Origin: Arthrobacter crystallopoietes | Lineage (GTDB): Bacteria > Actinomycetota > Actinomycetes > Actinomycetales > Micrococcaceae | Direction: 5' to 3' | Assembly (NCBI RefSeq): GCF_017603825.1 | Contig: NZ_CP072014.1 | Location: forward strand, 4,216,001-4,280,000 | Length of the DNA stretch: 64,000 nt | In this document: piece by piece, positions 33,427 through 42,663 of the stretch | Layout: each line of letters starts with the position of its first letter | Numbering within the stretch: the stretch's first letter is position 1 | Made by a program: the position numbers and the translations under genes | Notes under the pieces: model-generated | Databases searched by the model: none | What the model was told of the DNA's origin: nothing | What the model saw: only the letters and a program-made list of their open reading frames with translations

Positions 33427-34308
33427 TCAGGCCGCACGGGACTTCAGCAGTCCCCGGCCGCGCAGCAGCCTGCGCTCAACGGGGGCGAAAACCAGCAATT
33501 CAATGACAATGCCGATGGCCAGGATCAGCAGAATGGCCGACACGACGATGGCCATATCGGACAAGTCCCGGCCCTGCTGCAGCAAGGAGCCCAGGCCAAA
33601 GCCCATGGACCCGCCGACGGTGATGATTTCGGCGGCCATCAGCGAGCGCCAGGAGAAGGCCCAGCCCTGTTTGAGACCGCCGATGTAGCCCGGCAGTGCG
33701 GCCGGGAGGATGATCCGGGTTGCCTGCTGCCAGCGGTTGGCGCCCAGGACATGGCCTACCCGCAGGAACTGCGGCGGCACCTGGTCCACACCGGAAATGA
33801 GCCCATTGATGATCGAAGGCACGGCGCCCATGAGCACCACGAAATACACCGTGGCATCGGTCAGTCCGAACCAGATGATGGCAGCCGGCACCCAGGCCAC
33901 GGACGGCAGAACCTGCAGCCCGGAGATGAGCGGGCCGAAGGCGGCTCGCAGCCCCTTGTGCTGGGACAGCAGCAGGCCGGCCGGGGTGGCTATCACCGCT
34001 GCGATCAGGAATCCGAGCACACCGCGTTCGAGACTGGTGAGGATGGTCTCCTGCGCGGCGCCGTCGCCCCCTAAGGAGCCCAGCGCCGCGGCCACATCGG
34101 CCGGTCCGGGCAGGATGTCCGGGCGCGGCTGCACAATCCAGATGTACATTTGCCACACATAGACGATGGCGGCGAGCGCGAACACGGGCAGCAAGGCCTT
34201 ACCGATGGCCAGTCTGGCTGTGGACCTGCCCGGTTGCTGTGCCTGCAGCGCATCCAGCCCGGCTTCCAGCTGGCCGACGTCGTCGTTGGATTCTGTCTCA
34301 AGCCGCAT
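33427..34308 (-). CDS. ssuC: ABC transporter permease, SsuC/TauC-type
   Basis: The protein has 293 residues. About six membrane helices carry the BPD_transp_1 fold, with the EAA-like cytoplasmic loop (RILPAALPGYIGGLKQGWAFSW). This is the nitrate/sulfonate/taurine permease subfamily. The ATG at 34308 overlaps the end of the ATPase gene by 11 bp; the longer frame to 34392 is unnecessary. With the two upstream genes it forms an importer for a sulfonate or other organosulfur compound, or possibly sulfate, in the sulfur operon. Confidence 0.88.
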   Translation of the reverse strand: MRLETESNDDVGQLEAGLDALQAQQPGRSTARLAIGKALLPVFALAAIVYVWQMYIWIVQPRPDILPGPADVAAALGSLGGDGAAQETILTSLERGVLGFLIAAVIATPAGLLLSQHKGLRAAFGPLISGLQVLPSVAWVPAAIIWFGLTDATVYFVVLMGAVPSIINGLISGVDQVPPQFLRVGHVLGANRWQQATRIILPAALPGYIGGLKQGWAFSWRSLMAAEIITVGGSMGFGLGSLLQQGRDLSDMAIVVSAILLILAIGIVIELLVFAPVERRLLRGRGLLKSRAA

Positions 34309-35050
34309 GACGGCGGATCTCCCGTCGCAGCTCGGTGGTGATTTCGCCGGACAGTTCGGCACGGTCCCGTGCGTCCAGCCCGTCTCCGACATTCCATTCG
34401 GCGGCGATACGCCCGGGGCGGGATGACATCAGCAGTACCCGCTGCCCCAGCCGCACCGCTTCACGGACATTGTGCGTGATGAAGATGATGGTCCGGCCGG
34501 TCCGGCGCCAGATCCGTTCCAGTTCGTCGTGCAGCAAATCCCGGGTGATGGCATCGAGGGCCGCGAACGGTTCGTCCATCAGCAGCAGCTCACGGGACTG
34601 GGCCAGCGACCTGGCCAGGGCCACCCGCTGGCGCATGCCCCCGGACAATTCGTGCGGACGCTTTTTCCCGGCTCCGCCCAGGTGGACCAGCTCCAGCAAT
34701 TCCCGAGCCTGTTCTGCGCGCTCCTGCCGTCCCACGCCGCGCAGTTCCAGCGCCAGCTCGACGTTGGCCTGCGCCGTCAGCCAGGGGAACAATGAGGCGT
34801 CCTGGAACATAAACGCCGCTTCCGGAGCTTTCAGCTCTCCTGCCGTGGGTTCTTCCAGCCCGGCCACCAGGTTCAGCAGTGTGGACTTGCCGCAGCCCGA
34901 GGCGCCGAGCAGAGCAACGAACTCACCTCGCTCCACGCGCAGATTGACGTTGTCCAGCACCAGCGGGGCGTCCGCGCCGAAGCGCTTGGAGAGGCCGCTG
35001 ATTTCCAGCTGGGCGCCCGCGCGTTGCAGCACGGTGTTTTGGGAAGTCAT
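34298..35050 (-). CDS. ssuB: ABC transporter ATP-binding protein, SsuB-type
   Basis: The protein has 250 residues. Walker A is LGASGCGKST, the Q-loop MFQDASLFPW, the ABC signature LSGGMRQRVALARSL, Walker B LLLMDEPFAALDA and the switch histidine FITHNV; all motifs are intact. FQDASLFPWLTA and the ending resemble SsuB/TauB. The ATG at 35050 has AAGGAG eight bases upstream, overlapping the end of the binding-protein gene, which stops 5 bp before. It energises the SsuC-type permease. Confidence 0.92.
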   Translation of the reverse strand: MTSQNTVLQRAGAQLEISGLSKRFGADAPLVLDNVNLRVERGEFVALLGASGCGKSTLLNLVAGLEEPTAGELKAPEAAFMFQDASLFPWLTAQANVELALELRGVGRQERAEQARELLELVHLGGAGKKRPHELSGGMRQRVALARSLAQSRELLLMDEPFAALDAITRDLLHDELERIWRRTGRTIIFITHNVREAVRLGQRVLLMSSRPGRIAAEWNVGDGLDARDRAELSGEITTELRREIRRHAA

Positions 35051-35055
35051 GGTCC

Positions 35056-36189
35056 TCACTCCTTGCCCAGGCCGGCAGCGGGAACGGCAGGATTGCCCTC
35101 CCGCGACCGGAGCCCGTTGAGAATGGACAGATCCAGAATGGTGCTGATGTCGGCCTGCTCGGTAGTGCCTGCGGTGACGCCGTCCTCCAGCAGCTGGGCC
35201 AGTGCGGCGGCGTGGGGATCCAGGGTGAACGTTATGTTCGCCAGCGAGCGCCGCACCACCTCGTCGGTGAGCGGCAGGCCGTGGGCATCTTCGAGCCCCG
35301 CGTTGATGGCCTCGGCCACAATGGCCGGATCTGCGGCCAACGTCTCATTCAGCCATTCCACGGACCGTTGTTCGCCGGCGATCAGGGCCTTGACCTGCTC
35401 GGGATGCCGGTTCAGGAAGTCGGTGCCGACAATCAGCAGTGTGGTGGTGAACTGGCCCTCGGGCCACAGGTCCCGCTCGTCGACCAGCACCTTTGCGCCG
35501 GCTTCGAGTACCAGCCGCGAGGCCCACGGTTCCGGCACCCACGCCCCGTCGACCTGTCCGTCCTTGAACAGCTGCAGAGTGCCGGCATTCTCCGTGGGGT
35601 TGATGGTGACGCCTGCTTGGCCGTCTGCGGCAATCGGAATCCCCTGTTCCTTCAGCCAGACTCGCAGGGCAACATCCTGGGTCCCGCCAAGCTGCGGCGT
35701 GGTCAGCGTGGCCCCATGCAGGTCCTCGGGGTTGTCGATTCCTTCGCGCACCACCAGTTGGGCACCGCCGGAACTCGCCCCCGAGACGATCCGCAGGGAC
35801 CGTCCCTCGCTCTGCACATAGGAGTTGATGGCCGGGTTAGGGCCGATGAAGGCGGCATCGATGGCGCCGGCGTTCAGCGCCTCCACGGCGGCCGGACCCG
35901 CGTTGAAGACCTGCGTAGACAGTTCAGTCCCGCCAAGCTCCTCGGCAAAGAACCCTTTATCCACACCGATCAGCGCCGGTGCATGGGTCACGTTGGCGAA
36001 GTAACCGAGCCGCAGCTCCTGCGCATCGCTGACCGGGACCTCGACCTCATGTCCGCCCCTGCGGTCGGCTGCGAGGGAAGCCGCGACCGCCCCGGCAACA
36101 ATTGCGACGGCCAGCCCGACGGCGAGCAGGACTTCGGACGTGCGGCTGGACAGCAGGAGCCCCTTCTTCCGGGCCCGGTTAGCCGCCAT
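35056..36189 (-). CDS. ssuA: ABC transporter substrate-binding protein, SsuA-type
   Basis: The protein has 377 residues. A basic N-terminus and one hydrophobic helix (about residues 18-42) serve as membrane anchor or signal; there is no lipobox cysteine. The mature NMT1/SsuA-like domain begins LRLGYFANVTHAPALIG and contains VPEPWASRLV, a family-typical segment. The start is ATG at 36189 with GGGGAGGGGGAG upstream, overlapping cysN by 11 bp. The ligand is probably an organosulfur compound, judged by family and operon, though related proteins bind nitrate or other anions. Confidence 0.9.
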   Translation of the reverse strand: MAANRARKKGLLLSSRTSEVLLAVGLAVAIVAGAVAASLAADRRGGHEVEVPVSDAQELRLGYFANVTHAPALIGVDKGFFAEELGGTELSTQVFNAGPAAVEALNAGAIDAAFIGPNPAINSYVQSEGRSLRIVSGASSGGAQLVVREGIDNPEDLHGATLTTPQLGGTQDVALRVWLKEQGIPIAADGQAGVTINPTENAGTLQLFKDGQVDGAWVPEPWASRLVLEAGAKVLVDERDLWPEGQFTTTLLIVGTDFLNRHPEQVKALIAGEQRSVEWLNETLAADPAIVAEAINAGLEDAHGLPLTDEVVRRSLANITFTLDPHAAALAQLLEDGVTAGTTEQADISTILDLSILNGLRSREGNPAVPAAGLGKE

Positions 36190-37549
36190 GAGGCTCCCCC
36201 TCCCCGCCTGGAACCCCGCTGGCAATGCCGGCGGCGAGGGTGTTGCCGTCCACGGGATCGATCACCAGGAAGGCTCCGGTCCGGCGGTGCCGTTCGTAGG
36301 CTTCCACCGGCAGCGCCGAAGCCAGCCGGATCTGCACGGTACCGATGTCGTTGAGCCCCAGGTCCGCCGCCGGCTCCTGCGAGAAACTGGCCAGATCCAG
36401 CCGGCCGGTGATGGAGCGGAGGAGCCCCTGCACCGTCCTGCTGCCATGCTTGACCAGGACCTTGGCGCCTTCACGCAGCGGCTTGGGCGAGAGCCAGCAC
36501 AGCGAGGCGTGCAGATCCTGGCTCGCCAGAGCGAAGGTGCCGGTTTCCACCAGCAGATCGCCGCGGCTGATGTCGATATCGTCGCTGAGCCGCAGCACCA
36601 CGGACTGCGGCGCGGAGGCCTCCGCCAGGGAGGTGCCGGCGAAATCGATGCCGGCCACCGACGTCGTTATTTGGGTCCCGCCGGCGGAGCCGAGCACGGT
36701 GACGCTGTCGCCGACGCGGACCACACCGGAGGCCAGTTGCCCGGCATAACCGCGATAGTCCCGGAAGGTCTCGGGATCCAGGCCCGGCGCCAGCGCCCCC
36801 TGCGGCCGGATGACCGACTGCACGGGGAACCGGAACGCTTCGAATTCGTTCTCGAGTTCGTCCACCGCGGGCAGCGTTTCCAGCACCTCGAGCAGCGCCG
36901 GCCCGGTGTACCAGGGCGTGCGGGCCGAGAGCTCGACGACGTTATCGCCTTCCAGCGCGGACACCGGTACAACGCGCACGTCGGGCAGCCCCAGCTCCGC
37001 GGCTGCGCCCAGCAACTGTTCCTCCACATCCCGGAACACGGCTTCGCTGAACTCCACCAGGTCGATCTTGTTGACCGCGGCGACGATGTGCGGCACGCGC
37101 AGCAGCCGGGCCACGGCCAGATGCCGCCGGGTCTGTTCCAGCACGCCCTTGCGGGCATCGATCAGTACGACGACGGCATCCGCAGTGGATGCGCCGGTCA
37201 CCGTGTTCTTGGTGTACTGCACATGGCCCGGGCAGTCGGCCAGGATGAAGCTGCGCTTTTCGGTGGCGAAGTAGCGGTAGGCGACATCGATGGTGATGCC
37301 CTGTTCCCGCTCGGCGCGCAGGCCGTCGGTCAGCAGGGCCAGATCGATCTGCTGGCCCTGCCCGTTGCCGGACGCGGATCCGCCGAAGCCGCGTTCGGCG
37401 CTGGTGCGGGTGACTGCCTCAAGCTGGTCCGCGAGGATCGATTTGCTGTCATGCAGCAGCCGGCCCACCAGCGTGGACTTGCCGTCGTCGACGGAGCCTG
37501 CCGTGGCGAACCGGAACAGCGTGGCGGTCTGGAAGTCGGTGGTGGTCAT
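36179..37549 (-). CDS. cysN: Sulfate adenylyltransferase subunit 1 (GTPase)
   Basis: The protein has 456 residues. Together with CysD it forms ATP sulfurylase, making adenosine 5'-phosphosulfate from sulfate. It has an EF-Tu-like GTPase with the P-loop GSVDDGKST, G3 DCPGH and G4 NKID, followed by two beta-barrel domains. There is no fused CysC kinase domain, consistent with direct reduction of APS by the CysH encoded upstream. Its ATG overlaps the cysD stop by one base (TAATG) and its end overlaps ssuA. Confidence 0.95.
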   Translation of the reverse strand: MTTTDFQTATLFRFATAGSVDDGKSTLVGRLLHDSKSILADQLEAVTRTSAERGFGGSASGNGQGQQIDLALLTDGLRAEREQGITIDVAYRYFATEKRSFILADCPGHVQYTKNTVTGASTADAVVVLIDARKGVLEQTRRHLAVARLLRVPHIVAAVNKIDLVEFSEAVFRDVEEQLLGAAAELGLPDVRVVPVSALEGDNVVELSARTPWYTGPALLEVLETLPAVDELENEFEAFRFPVQSVIRPQGALAPGLDPETFRDYRGYAGQLASGVVRVGDSVTVLGSAGGTQITTSVAGIDFAGTSLAEASAPQSVVLRLSDDIDISRGDLLVETGTFALASQDLHASLCWLSPKPLREGAKVLVKHGSRTVQGLLRSITGRLDLASFSQEPAADLGLNDIGTVQIRLASALPVEAYERHRRTGAFLVIDPVDGNTLAAGIASGVPGGEGEPHGG

Positions 37550-38514
37550 TAAAAGTACCCGTCCTTCTTGCGGTCTTCCATGGCGGCCTCGGAGATGCGG
37601 TCATCGGCCCGGGTGGCGCCACGTTCGGTCAGGGTGGAGGCCGCGACTTCGATGACGACGTCGTGCGCGGTGGCAGCGGCTGATTCCACGGCGCCGGTGC
37701 AGGACATGTCCCCCACCGTCCGGTAGCGCACCCTTCTGGTCAGCACTTGCTCGCCCTCGCTGGGCTGCGACACTTCGCCGACGGCCCGCCACATGCCGTC
37801 CCGCCGGAACACTTCGCGGTCATGCGCGTAGTAGAGGCCCGGCAGCTCGATGCATTCGCGCTCGATGTAGCGCCAGACATCCAGTTCGGTCCAATTCGAG
37901 ATCGGGAAGGCGCGGACGTGCTGGCCTACGGTGTGCCGGCCGTTGTAGAGGTTCCAGAGTTCGGGGCGCTGGTTGCGCGGGTCCCACTGGCCGAACTCGT
38001 CGCGCAGGCTCAGGATCCGTTCCTTCGCCCGCGCCTTGTCCTCGTCCCGCCGTCCGCCGCCGAACACGGCGTCGAACCGGTGGCGCGAGATCGCCTCCAG
38101 CAAGGGAACGGTCTGCAGCGGGTTGCGGGTGCCGTCAGCCCGCTCGGACAGTTCGCCGCGGTCGATGAACTCCTGCACGCTGCCCACCACCAGGCGCAGC
38201 CCCAGCCTTTCCACGGTCCGGTCGCGGAATTCGAGTACTTCGGGGAAGTTGTGGCCGGTGTCCACGTGCAGCACCGGGAACGGAACCTTGCCCGGCCAGA
38301 AGGCCTTGGTGGCCAGGTGCAGCATCAGCACGGAATCCTTGCCGCCGGAGAACAGCAGGGCCGGCCGCTCAAACTCAGCAACCACCTCGCGGATGATGTG
38401 GATGGCCTCGGATTCCAGTGCGTCCAGCGAGGACAGCGCGGCGCGCGGGGCGCTGGCTGCCGGGGTGGCCGCCCCGGCGGGCGGACGGTCTTCGGTCAGG
38501 TAAGTGGTGTTCAT
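37549..38514 (-). CDS. cysD: Sulfate adenylyltransferase subunit 2
   Basis: The protein has 321 residues. The PP-loop ATPase motif LLFSGGKDSVLMLHLA (about residues 55-70), VLHVDTGHNFPEV, and the C-terminal RRVRYRTVGDMSCTGAVES are characteristic of CysD. It makes APS with CysN. The ATG at 38514 overlaps the cysH stop in ATGA; the longer frame to 38607 would lie in cysH. The C-terminus is rich in Glu/Arg and ends GYF, as usual for the family. Confidence 0.95.
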   Translation of the reverse strand: MNTTYLTEDRPPAGAATPAASAPRAALSSLDALESEAIHIIREVVAEFERPALLFSGGKDSVLMLHLATKAFWPGKVPFPVLHVDTGHNFPEVLEFRDRTVERLGLRLVVGSVQEFIDRGELSERADGTRNPLQTVPLLEAISRHRFDAVFGGGRRDEDKARAKERILSLRDEFGQWDPRNQRPELWNLYNGRHTVGQHVRAFPISNWTELDVWRYIERECIELPGLYYAHDREVFRRDGMWRAVGEVSQPSEGEQVLTRRVRYRTVGDMSCTGAVESAAATAHDVVIEVAASTLTERGATRADDRISEAAMEDRKKDGYF

Positions 38515-39248
38515 TGATGAATTCCGCATTCCGTCTTGGCGAGGCCGGCCCAGCGGCCGGCACGAGGGTCTTCGCCCGGGGCAACCGGGCGGGTGCAGGG
38601 CTTGCATCCAATGGACGGATAGCCGTTGGACAGCAGCAGGTTTACCGGCACGCCGTTCCGGCCGGCGTACTCCAGCAGGTCATCGAAACTCCAGCCTGCC
38701 AAGGGGTTGACCTTGACCAGGGCATGCGCGCTGTCCCAGGTGACGAGTCCGGTGTTGGTCCGGGTGGGTGCCTCATCGCGGCGGACGCCGGTGAACCAGA
38801 CGCCGTAGCCGGACAGGGCCTTTTTCAGCGGACGCATCTTGCGCAGTTCACAGCACAAGGCCGCGTCGCGCGAAAACAAATCCTTGCCGAGGCTACGGTC
38901 CTGCTCGGCCACCGTCTGCTCCGGCAGCACATCCACCACGTTGACGTCCAGCGAACGCGCTACCTCGTCCCGCGTGGCCTGGGTTTCCGGAAAGTGGTAG
39001 CCGGTCTCCAGGAACAGGACATCGACGCCGGGCAGCTGCTGGGCGACCAGGTGCGGCAACACGGCATCGGCCATTGAGCAGGCGACGGCGGCCTCGGCTG
39101 TGCCGAAGTTCCGCGCCACCCAGGTGACAACCTCGGGTGCCGGGGCGTCCCACCCCAGTTCGGCTGCCCCGGCGTCGGCCAGCGCGCGCAACTGCTCCTC
39201 GCTCCGGGAACGGGATGACGAAGTTGCCGTGGTTGGACGTGCGGTCAT
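38511..39248 (-). CDS. cysH: Adenylyl-sulfate (APS) reductase CysH
   Basis: The protein has 245 residues. It reduces APS to sulfite using thioredoxin. The substrate-binding strand ETGYHFPETQATRDEV is followed by paired cysteines in ALCCELRKMRPL and GCKPCTRP; these four cysteines bind the [4Fe-4S] cluster typical of APS-using enzymes. The catalytic cysteine is in the C-terminal ECGIH. The ATG at 39248 overlaps the sulfite reductase stop (ATGA). Confidence 0.95.
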   Translation of the reverse strand: MTARPTTATSSSRSRSEEQLRALADAGAAELGWDAPAPEVVTWVARNFGTAEAAVACSMADAVLPHLVAQQLPGVDVLFLETGYHFPETQATRDEVARSLDVNVVDVLPEQTVAEQDRSLGKDLFSRDAALCCELRKMRPLKKALSGYGVWFTGVRRDEAPTRTNTGLVTWDSAHALVKVNPLAGWSFDDLLEYAGRNGVPVNLLLSNGYPSIGCKPCTRPVAPGEDPRAGRWAGLAKTECGIHQ

Positions 39249-40969
39249 TTCAGTGCTCCTTCCTCGGCGCGGTGCGCCCATTGCGCGAAGGTCTCGCCGT
39301 CGTTCTTTGCGGCGGTGTACTGCCGGATGAGCCGCTCCACGTAGTCGACCAGGCCATCGGCCGTGACCTTAAGGCCGCGGACCGTGCGTCCCAGGCCCGG
39401 TTCCGCACGGTCCACTGCGGCCAGTCCGCCGCCGAGGTGGACCTGGAAGCCCGGGGTCTGCCCGCCGCTGCCGTCAGGCAGCAGCTGGCCCTTGAGCCCG
39501 ATGTCGGCGGTCTGGATCCGGGCGCACGAGTTCGGGCAGCCGTTGATGTTCAGGCTCAGTTGCTGCGGCAGTTCCCCGCTGTCCGCAAGGTCCTTGAGCC
39601 GGGTTTCCAGCTCGGTGATCGCCTCCGCGGCGGTGGTCTTGGTGTCCACGATGGCGAGCTTGCAGAATTCAATTCCGGTGCACGCGATGGTGCCGCGGCG
39701 GAACAGGGAGGGCGCGGCGCTGAGGCCGAGCCCGTCGAGTTCTGCCGTCAGCTCCGCCACGTGTTCTTCGGCGATGTCCAGCAGCACCAGTTTCTGGTGC
39801 GGTGTGGTCCGCAGCCGGTAGGAGCCCTTGGCCTCCAGCAGGTCGGCCAGCTGGACCAGAGTGCTGCCGGAAACGCGCCCCACCACCGGCGTGACACCGA
39901 GGTAGAACCGGCCGTCTTTCTGCCGGTGCACCCCGACATGGTCCCCGGGCGAGGTGGGCTTGGGTGCGGCCGGGCCGTCCGGCAGCGGGGCGGAGAGGTA
40001 CTCCTCCTCCAGGACGGCACGGAACTTCTCCGGCCCCCAGTCGGCCAGCAGGTATTTCAGCCGGGCCTTGTTGCGTAGCCGCCGGTACCCGTAGTCACGG
40101 AAGATGCTGGTGACGCCTACCCATACTTCGGCTGTCCGCTCCGGCGGGACGAAGACGCCCAGCCGTTCTGCCAGCCGTGGATTGGTGGACAGCCCGCCGC
40201 CCACCCAGAGGTCGTAGCCGGGACCGAACTCGGGGTGCACCACGCCCACCAGTGCGAAGTCGTTGATCTCGTGGACCACGTCCTGGCTCGGATGCCCGGT
40301 GATGGCGGTCTTGTATTTGCGCGGCAGGTTGGCGAAGGACTCATCCCCGATGTAGCGCTCGGAGATTTCCCGGATGGCCGGCGTCGGGTCGATGATCTCG
40401 TCCGCCGCGATGCCCGCCACGGGTGAACCGAGGATGACGCGCGGCACGTCGCCGCAGGCTTCGGTGGTGGAGAGTCCGGCCGCTTCCAGGCGGTTCCAGA
40501 TTTCCGGCACGTCCTCCACCCGGATCCAGTGCAGCTGGATGTTCTGCCGGTCCGTCAGGTCCGCCGTGTCCCGGGCGAACTCCGTGGAGATCCCGCCGAT
40601 CACCCGCAGCTGGTCGGTGCTCAGGGCGCCGCCGTCGATGCGGACACGGAGCATGAAGTACTTGTCTTCGAGCTCGTGCGGTTCCAGCGTGGCGGTCTTG
40701 CCGCCGTCGATTCCCGGCCTGCGCTGGGTGTACAGCCCCCACCATCGGAAGCGGCCGTGCAGGTCGGTGGCCTCGATGGAGTCGAAGCCGCCCTTGGCAT
40801 AAATCTGCTCGATCCGCTGGCGGACATTGAGCCCGCCGTCCTGCTGCTTCCATTCCTCGTTGCCGTTCAGCGGCTCGGTTCCGTCGACCTTCCACTGGCC
40901 GTGGGGCTTGGTGGGCGGACGGGACGGCCTGCCTGTTCTGGTCTCTGCGGATGCTGCTGGTGCGCTCAT
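39245..40969 (-). CDS. sir: Ferredoxin-dependent sulfite reductase (siroheme/[4Fe-4S])
   Basis: The protein has 574 residues, of NirA/Sir type. The siroheme-[4Fe-4S] ligand motifs CTGIEFCK and NGCPNSCAR are intact, and two nitrite/sulfite reductase ferredoxin-like repeats flank them (EDKYFMLRVRI and GRFYLGVTP). It reduces sulfite to sulfide with six electrons from reduced ferredoxin, probably regenerated by the FprA at the end of this operon. The ATG at 40969 is the first codon of the plausible N-terminus; the extension to 41116 crosses the promoter. It heads the cysHDN-ssu-fpr operon. Nitrite reductase is less likely given the cysHDN context. Confidence 0.93.
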   Translation of the reverse strand: MSAPAASAETRTGRPSRPPTKPHGQWKVDGTEPLNGNEEWKQQDGGLNVRQRIEQIYAKGGFDSIEATDLHGRFRWWGLYTQRRPGIDGGKTATLEPHELEDKYFMLRVRIDGGALSTDQLRVIGGISTEFARDTADLTDRQNIQLHWIRVEDVPEIWNRLEAAGLSTTEACGDVPRVILGSPVAGIAADEIIDPTPAIREISERYIGDESFANLPRKYKTAITGHPSQDVVHEINDFALVGVVHPEFGPGYDLWVGGGLSTNPRLAERLGVFVPPERTAEVWVGVTSIFRDYGYRRLRNKARLKYLLADWGPEKFRAVLEEEYLSAPLPDGPAAPKPTSPGDHVGVHRQKDGRFYLGVTPVVGRVSGSTLVQLADLLEAKGSYRLRTTPHQKLVLLDIAEEHVAELTAELDGLGLSAAPSLFRRGTIACTGIEFCKLAIVDTKTTAAEAITELETRLKDLADSGELPQQLSLNINGCPNSCARIQTADIGLKGQLLPDGSGGQTPGFQVHLGGGLAAVDRAEPGLGRTVRGLKVTADGLVDYVERLIRQYTAAKNDGETFAQWAHRAEEGALK

Positions 40970-41006
40970 AGTGGACGAGCGTACGGAGCCCGCCGGAGTG
41001 GCGACA

Positions 41007-41021
41007 ATGTTCCCGAAACAT
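41007..41021. promoter_or_regulatory. Inverted repeat upstream of the sulfite reductase operon
   Basis: ATGTT and AACAT arms (41007-41011 and 41017-41021) flank a short GC core, 38 bp upstream of the sir start and in the 207-bp promoter gap. A second small repeat, TTACG/CGTAA, lies at 41083-41099. Either could be a sulfur-regulator operator. Confidence 0.35.
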
Positions 41022-41176
41022 CCGGTCACGGCCTGTTGCGCGGCGTATTGTGCGGAAATATTGCCCGTCTTCCGACGACTTATTACGCATTTCCCGTAAC
41101 AAGGCGTCGAATGCAAAACGTCGAAATCGCGCTACCCAGCTGCGCGGATGCCGCCTCATCGCGGCGGCAGTTCCGC

Positions 41177-41884
41177 CTATCCTCGGGTGAAGTTCGCGGC
41201 CACGGCAGCGTCGTAACGGTCCAGCACCAGCTGTGCCAGGACCGGGTGCGGCAGCAGCGGCCCCGTGACGATATCCGCGCCGGCACGGGCAAGTTTGTCG
41301 TGGAAGAATCCGGGCGCCAGCAGGTAGGACGCCACCACCACCCGCGCTGATCCCGCTTGGCCCGATTCCTGCCGGGCAGCTGCCACGGCCTCGGCCACGG
41401 ATGGCCTCGCCGAGGCACCGAAGCCTGCAGTCACGGGACCGGACCGCAGCTTACGCAGCATGCCGGCCAGTTCCGCCACGGCTCCCGCTGCCGCCGTCAG
41501 GCTGGACCCGGCCGCGGCCAGCACCACGGCGTCGTCGTTAGCTGCCCCCGACTCCGTCAGTCGTTCCTGCAGCAGAGCGGCCAGCCGCTTATCAGGGCCC
41601 AGGGGTTCCGCTGCACAGGTACCCGGGCGGCTTTCCACCGCCTGCCGGATGTCCACGCTCGTGTGGTAGCCCGCGGAGAGCAACAACGGAACAACGACGG
41701 CGCGGCGCCCGGCCGGCAATGCTGCAACGACCTCGGGCAGGGTCGGCTCCTGTACGTCCACATAGGCCTCAAGCACCTCGGTCCCCGGCCGCAACCGGGC
41801 AACCTCCCGGCGGAGGGCATCGATGGCACGGCGGCCGGCCGGGTTGGACGTTCCGTGCGCGCAGGCAATCAGGACAGGTGGCAT
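41177..41884 (-). CDS. Sirohydrochlorin ferrochelatase / CbiX-type chelatase
   Basis: The protein has 235 residues with two CbiX repeats. The first, with LIACAHGTSNPAGRRAI, has the metal-binding histidine; a second metal-site-type histidine occurs in LLSAGYHTSVDI. Enzymes of this size insert iron into sirohydrochlorin to make siroheme, the cofactor of the adjacent sulfite reductase; the C. glutamicum homologue CysY is likewise in the cys cluster. The start is ATG at 41884; TATTGT six to seven bases farther upstream suggests a leaderless message. Cobalt chelation for B12 is possible but less fitting. Confidence 0.87.
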   Translation of the reverse strand: MPPVLIACAHGTSNPAGRRAIDALRREVARLRPGTEVLEAYVDVQEPTLPEVVAALPAGRRAVVVPLLLSAGYHTSVDIRQAVESRPGTCAAEPLGPDKRLAALLQERLTESGAANDDAVVLAAAGSSLTAAAGAVAELAGMLRKLRSGPVTAGFGASARPSVAEAVAAARQESGQAGSARVVVASYLLAPGFFHDKLARAGADIVTGPLLPHPVLAQLVLDRYDAAVAANFTRG

Positions 41885-41900
41885 GAGGCAATACAATAGC

Positions 41901-41913
41901 GGCAGTTACTGCC
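41901..41913. promoter_or_regulatory. 13-bp palindrome between divergent chelatase and glycolipid-binding genes
   Basis: GGCAGTTACTGCC has two perfect 6-bp arms around one central base, in the 74-bp gap between the divergent genes and next to the putative -10 region of the chelatase gene. It is a possible operator. Confidence 0.35.
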
Positions 41914-41958
41914 CGCCGTGGTCTTGCCATATCCGGGCACAGGCACAAGGCTTGGGCC

Positions 41959-42582
41959 ATGGCACATGAAACGCATGAAAGCCGGACGCACAGCTGGCTG
42001 GGTGAGGACGACCCGAGCCGGGCGGAATCGGCCACGATCAACCTCGAGCCCGAGCGGCTGAGCGCCCACGGCGCCTCCCGCACCTCCGAATACGCCGCCA
42101 GCTGGTCGCTGACCACCACCCAGAACTGGTTCACCGAGCGTCTGATCGTCACGGTGCACGGCCACGGCTGGAGCCGCCACCTGGAACTGGTGCGCGCAAC
42201 CAACGGCGAATGGAGCGCAGAAGCGCGCGCCTGGGGCACCGTGGACCTGCCCGAGCCGGGACTGGCGGATCCGTCGGCGCTGGTCGGGGCGGTGGACTGC
42301 GACCTCGGGCTGTGCCCGGTCACCAACACCATGCCGATCCTTCGCCTGGGCCTGGTCCATGATGAGCAGGTCTCCGCCGACCTCGCCGTCGCGTTTGTCC
42401 GGATGCCCAGTCTGGAGGTGGTTCCCGCCCTGCAGCGCTACACAGGAATCAAGGCGTACAACGACGTCACCGGCACCGCGCTGATCGGTTTTGATTCGGG
42501 CAACTTCAGCGCCGAAGTCACGGTTGACGCGGACGGCATCGTGGTTGACTACCCCGGGCTGGCACAGCGCCGCCGGAGCTGA
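41959..42582 (+). CDS. Putative glycolipid-binding domain protein (PF06475-like)
   Basis: A 207-residue soluble protein. CDLGLCPVTNTMPILRL and LVRATNGEWSAEARAWG are typical of the DUF1089/putative glycolipid-binding family, whose members have a beta-barrel-like fold and unknown biochemical role. ATG at 41959 with AAGG upstream. It is divergent from the sirohydrochlorin chelatase and 81 bp upstream of the SMI1-like gene. Confidence 0.85.
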   Translation: MAHETHESRTHSWLGEDDPSRAESATINLEPERLSAHGASRTSEYAASWSLTTTQNWFTERLIVTVHGHGWSRHLELVRATNGEWSAEARAWGTVDLPEPGLADPSALVGAVDCDLGLCPVTNTMPILRLGLVHDEQVSADLAVAFVRMPSLEVVPALQRYTGIKAYNDVTGTALIGFDSGNFSAEVTVDADGIVVDYPGLAQRRRS

Positions 42583-42663
42583 GGCCGGCGGGCAACGGGA
42601 CTGGGCAACCGGCACCCGCAGGTAGGATGGTGAGCGACCCACCCCACCAGTCAAGGAGCCCCC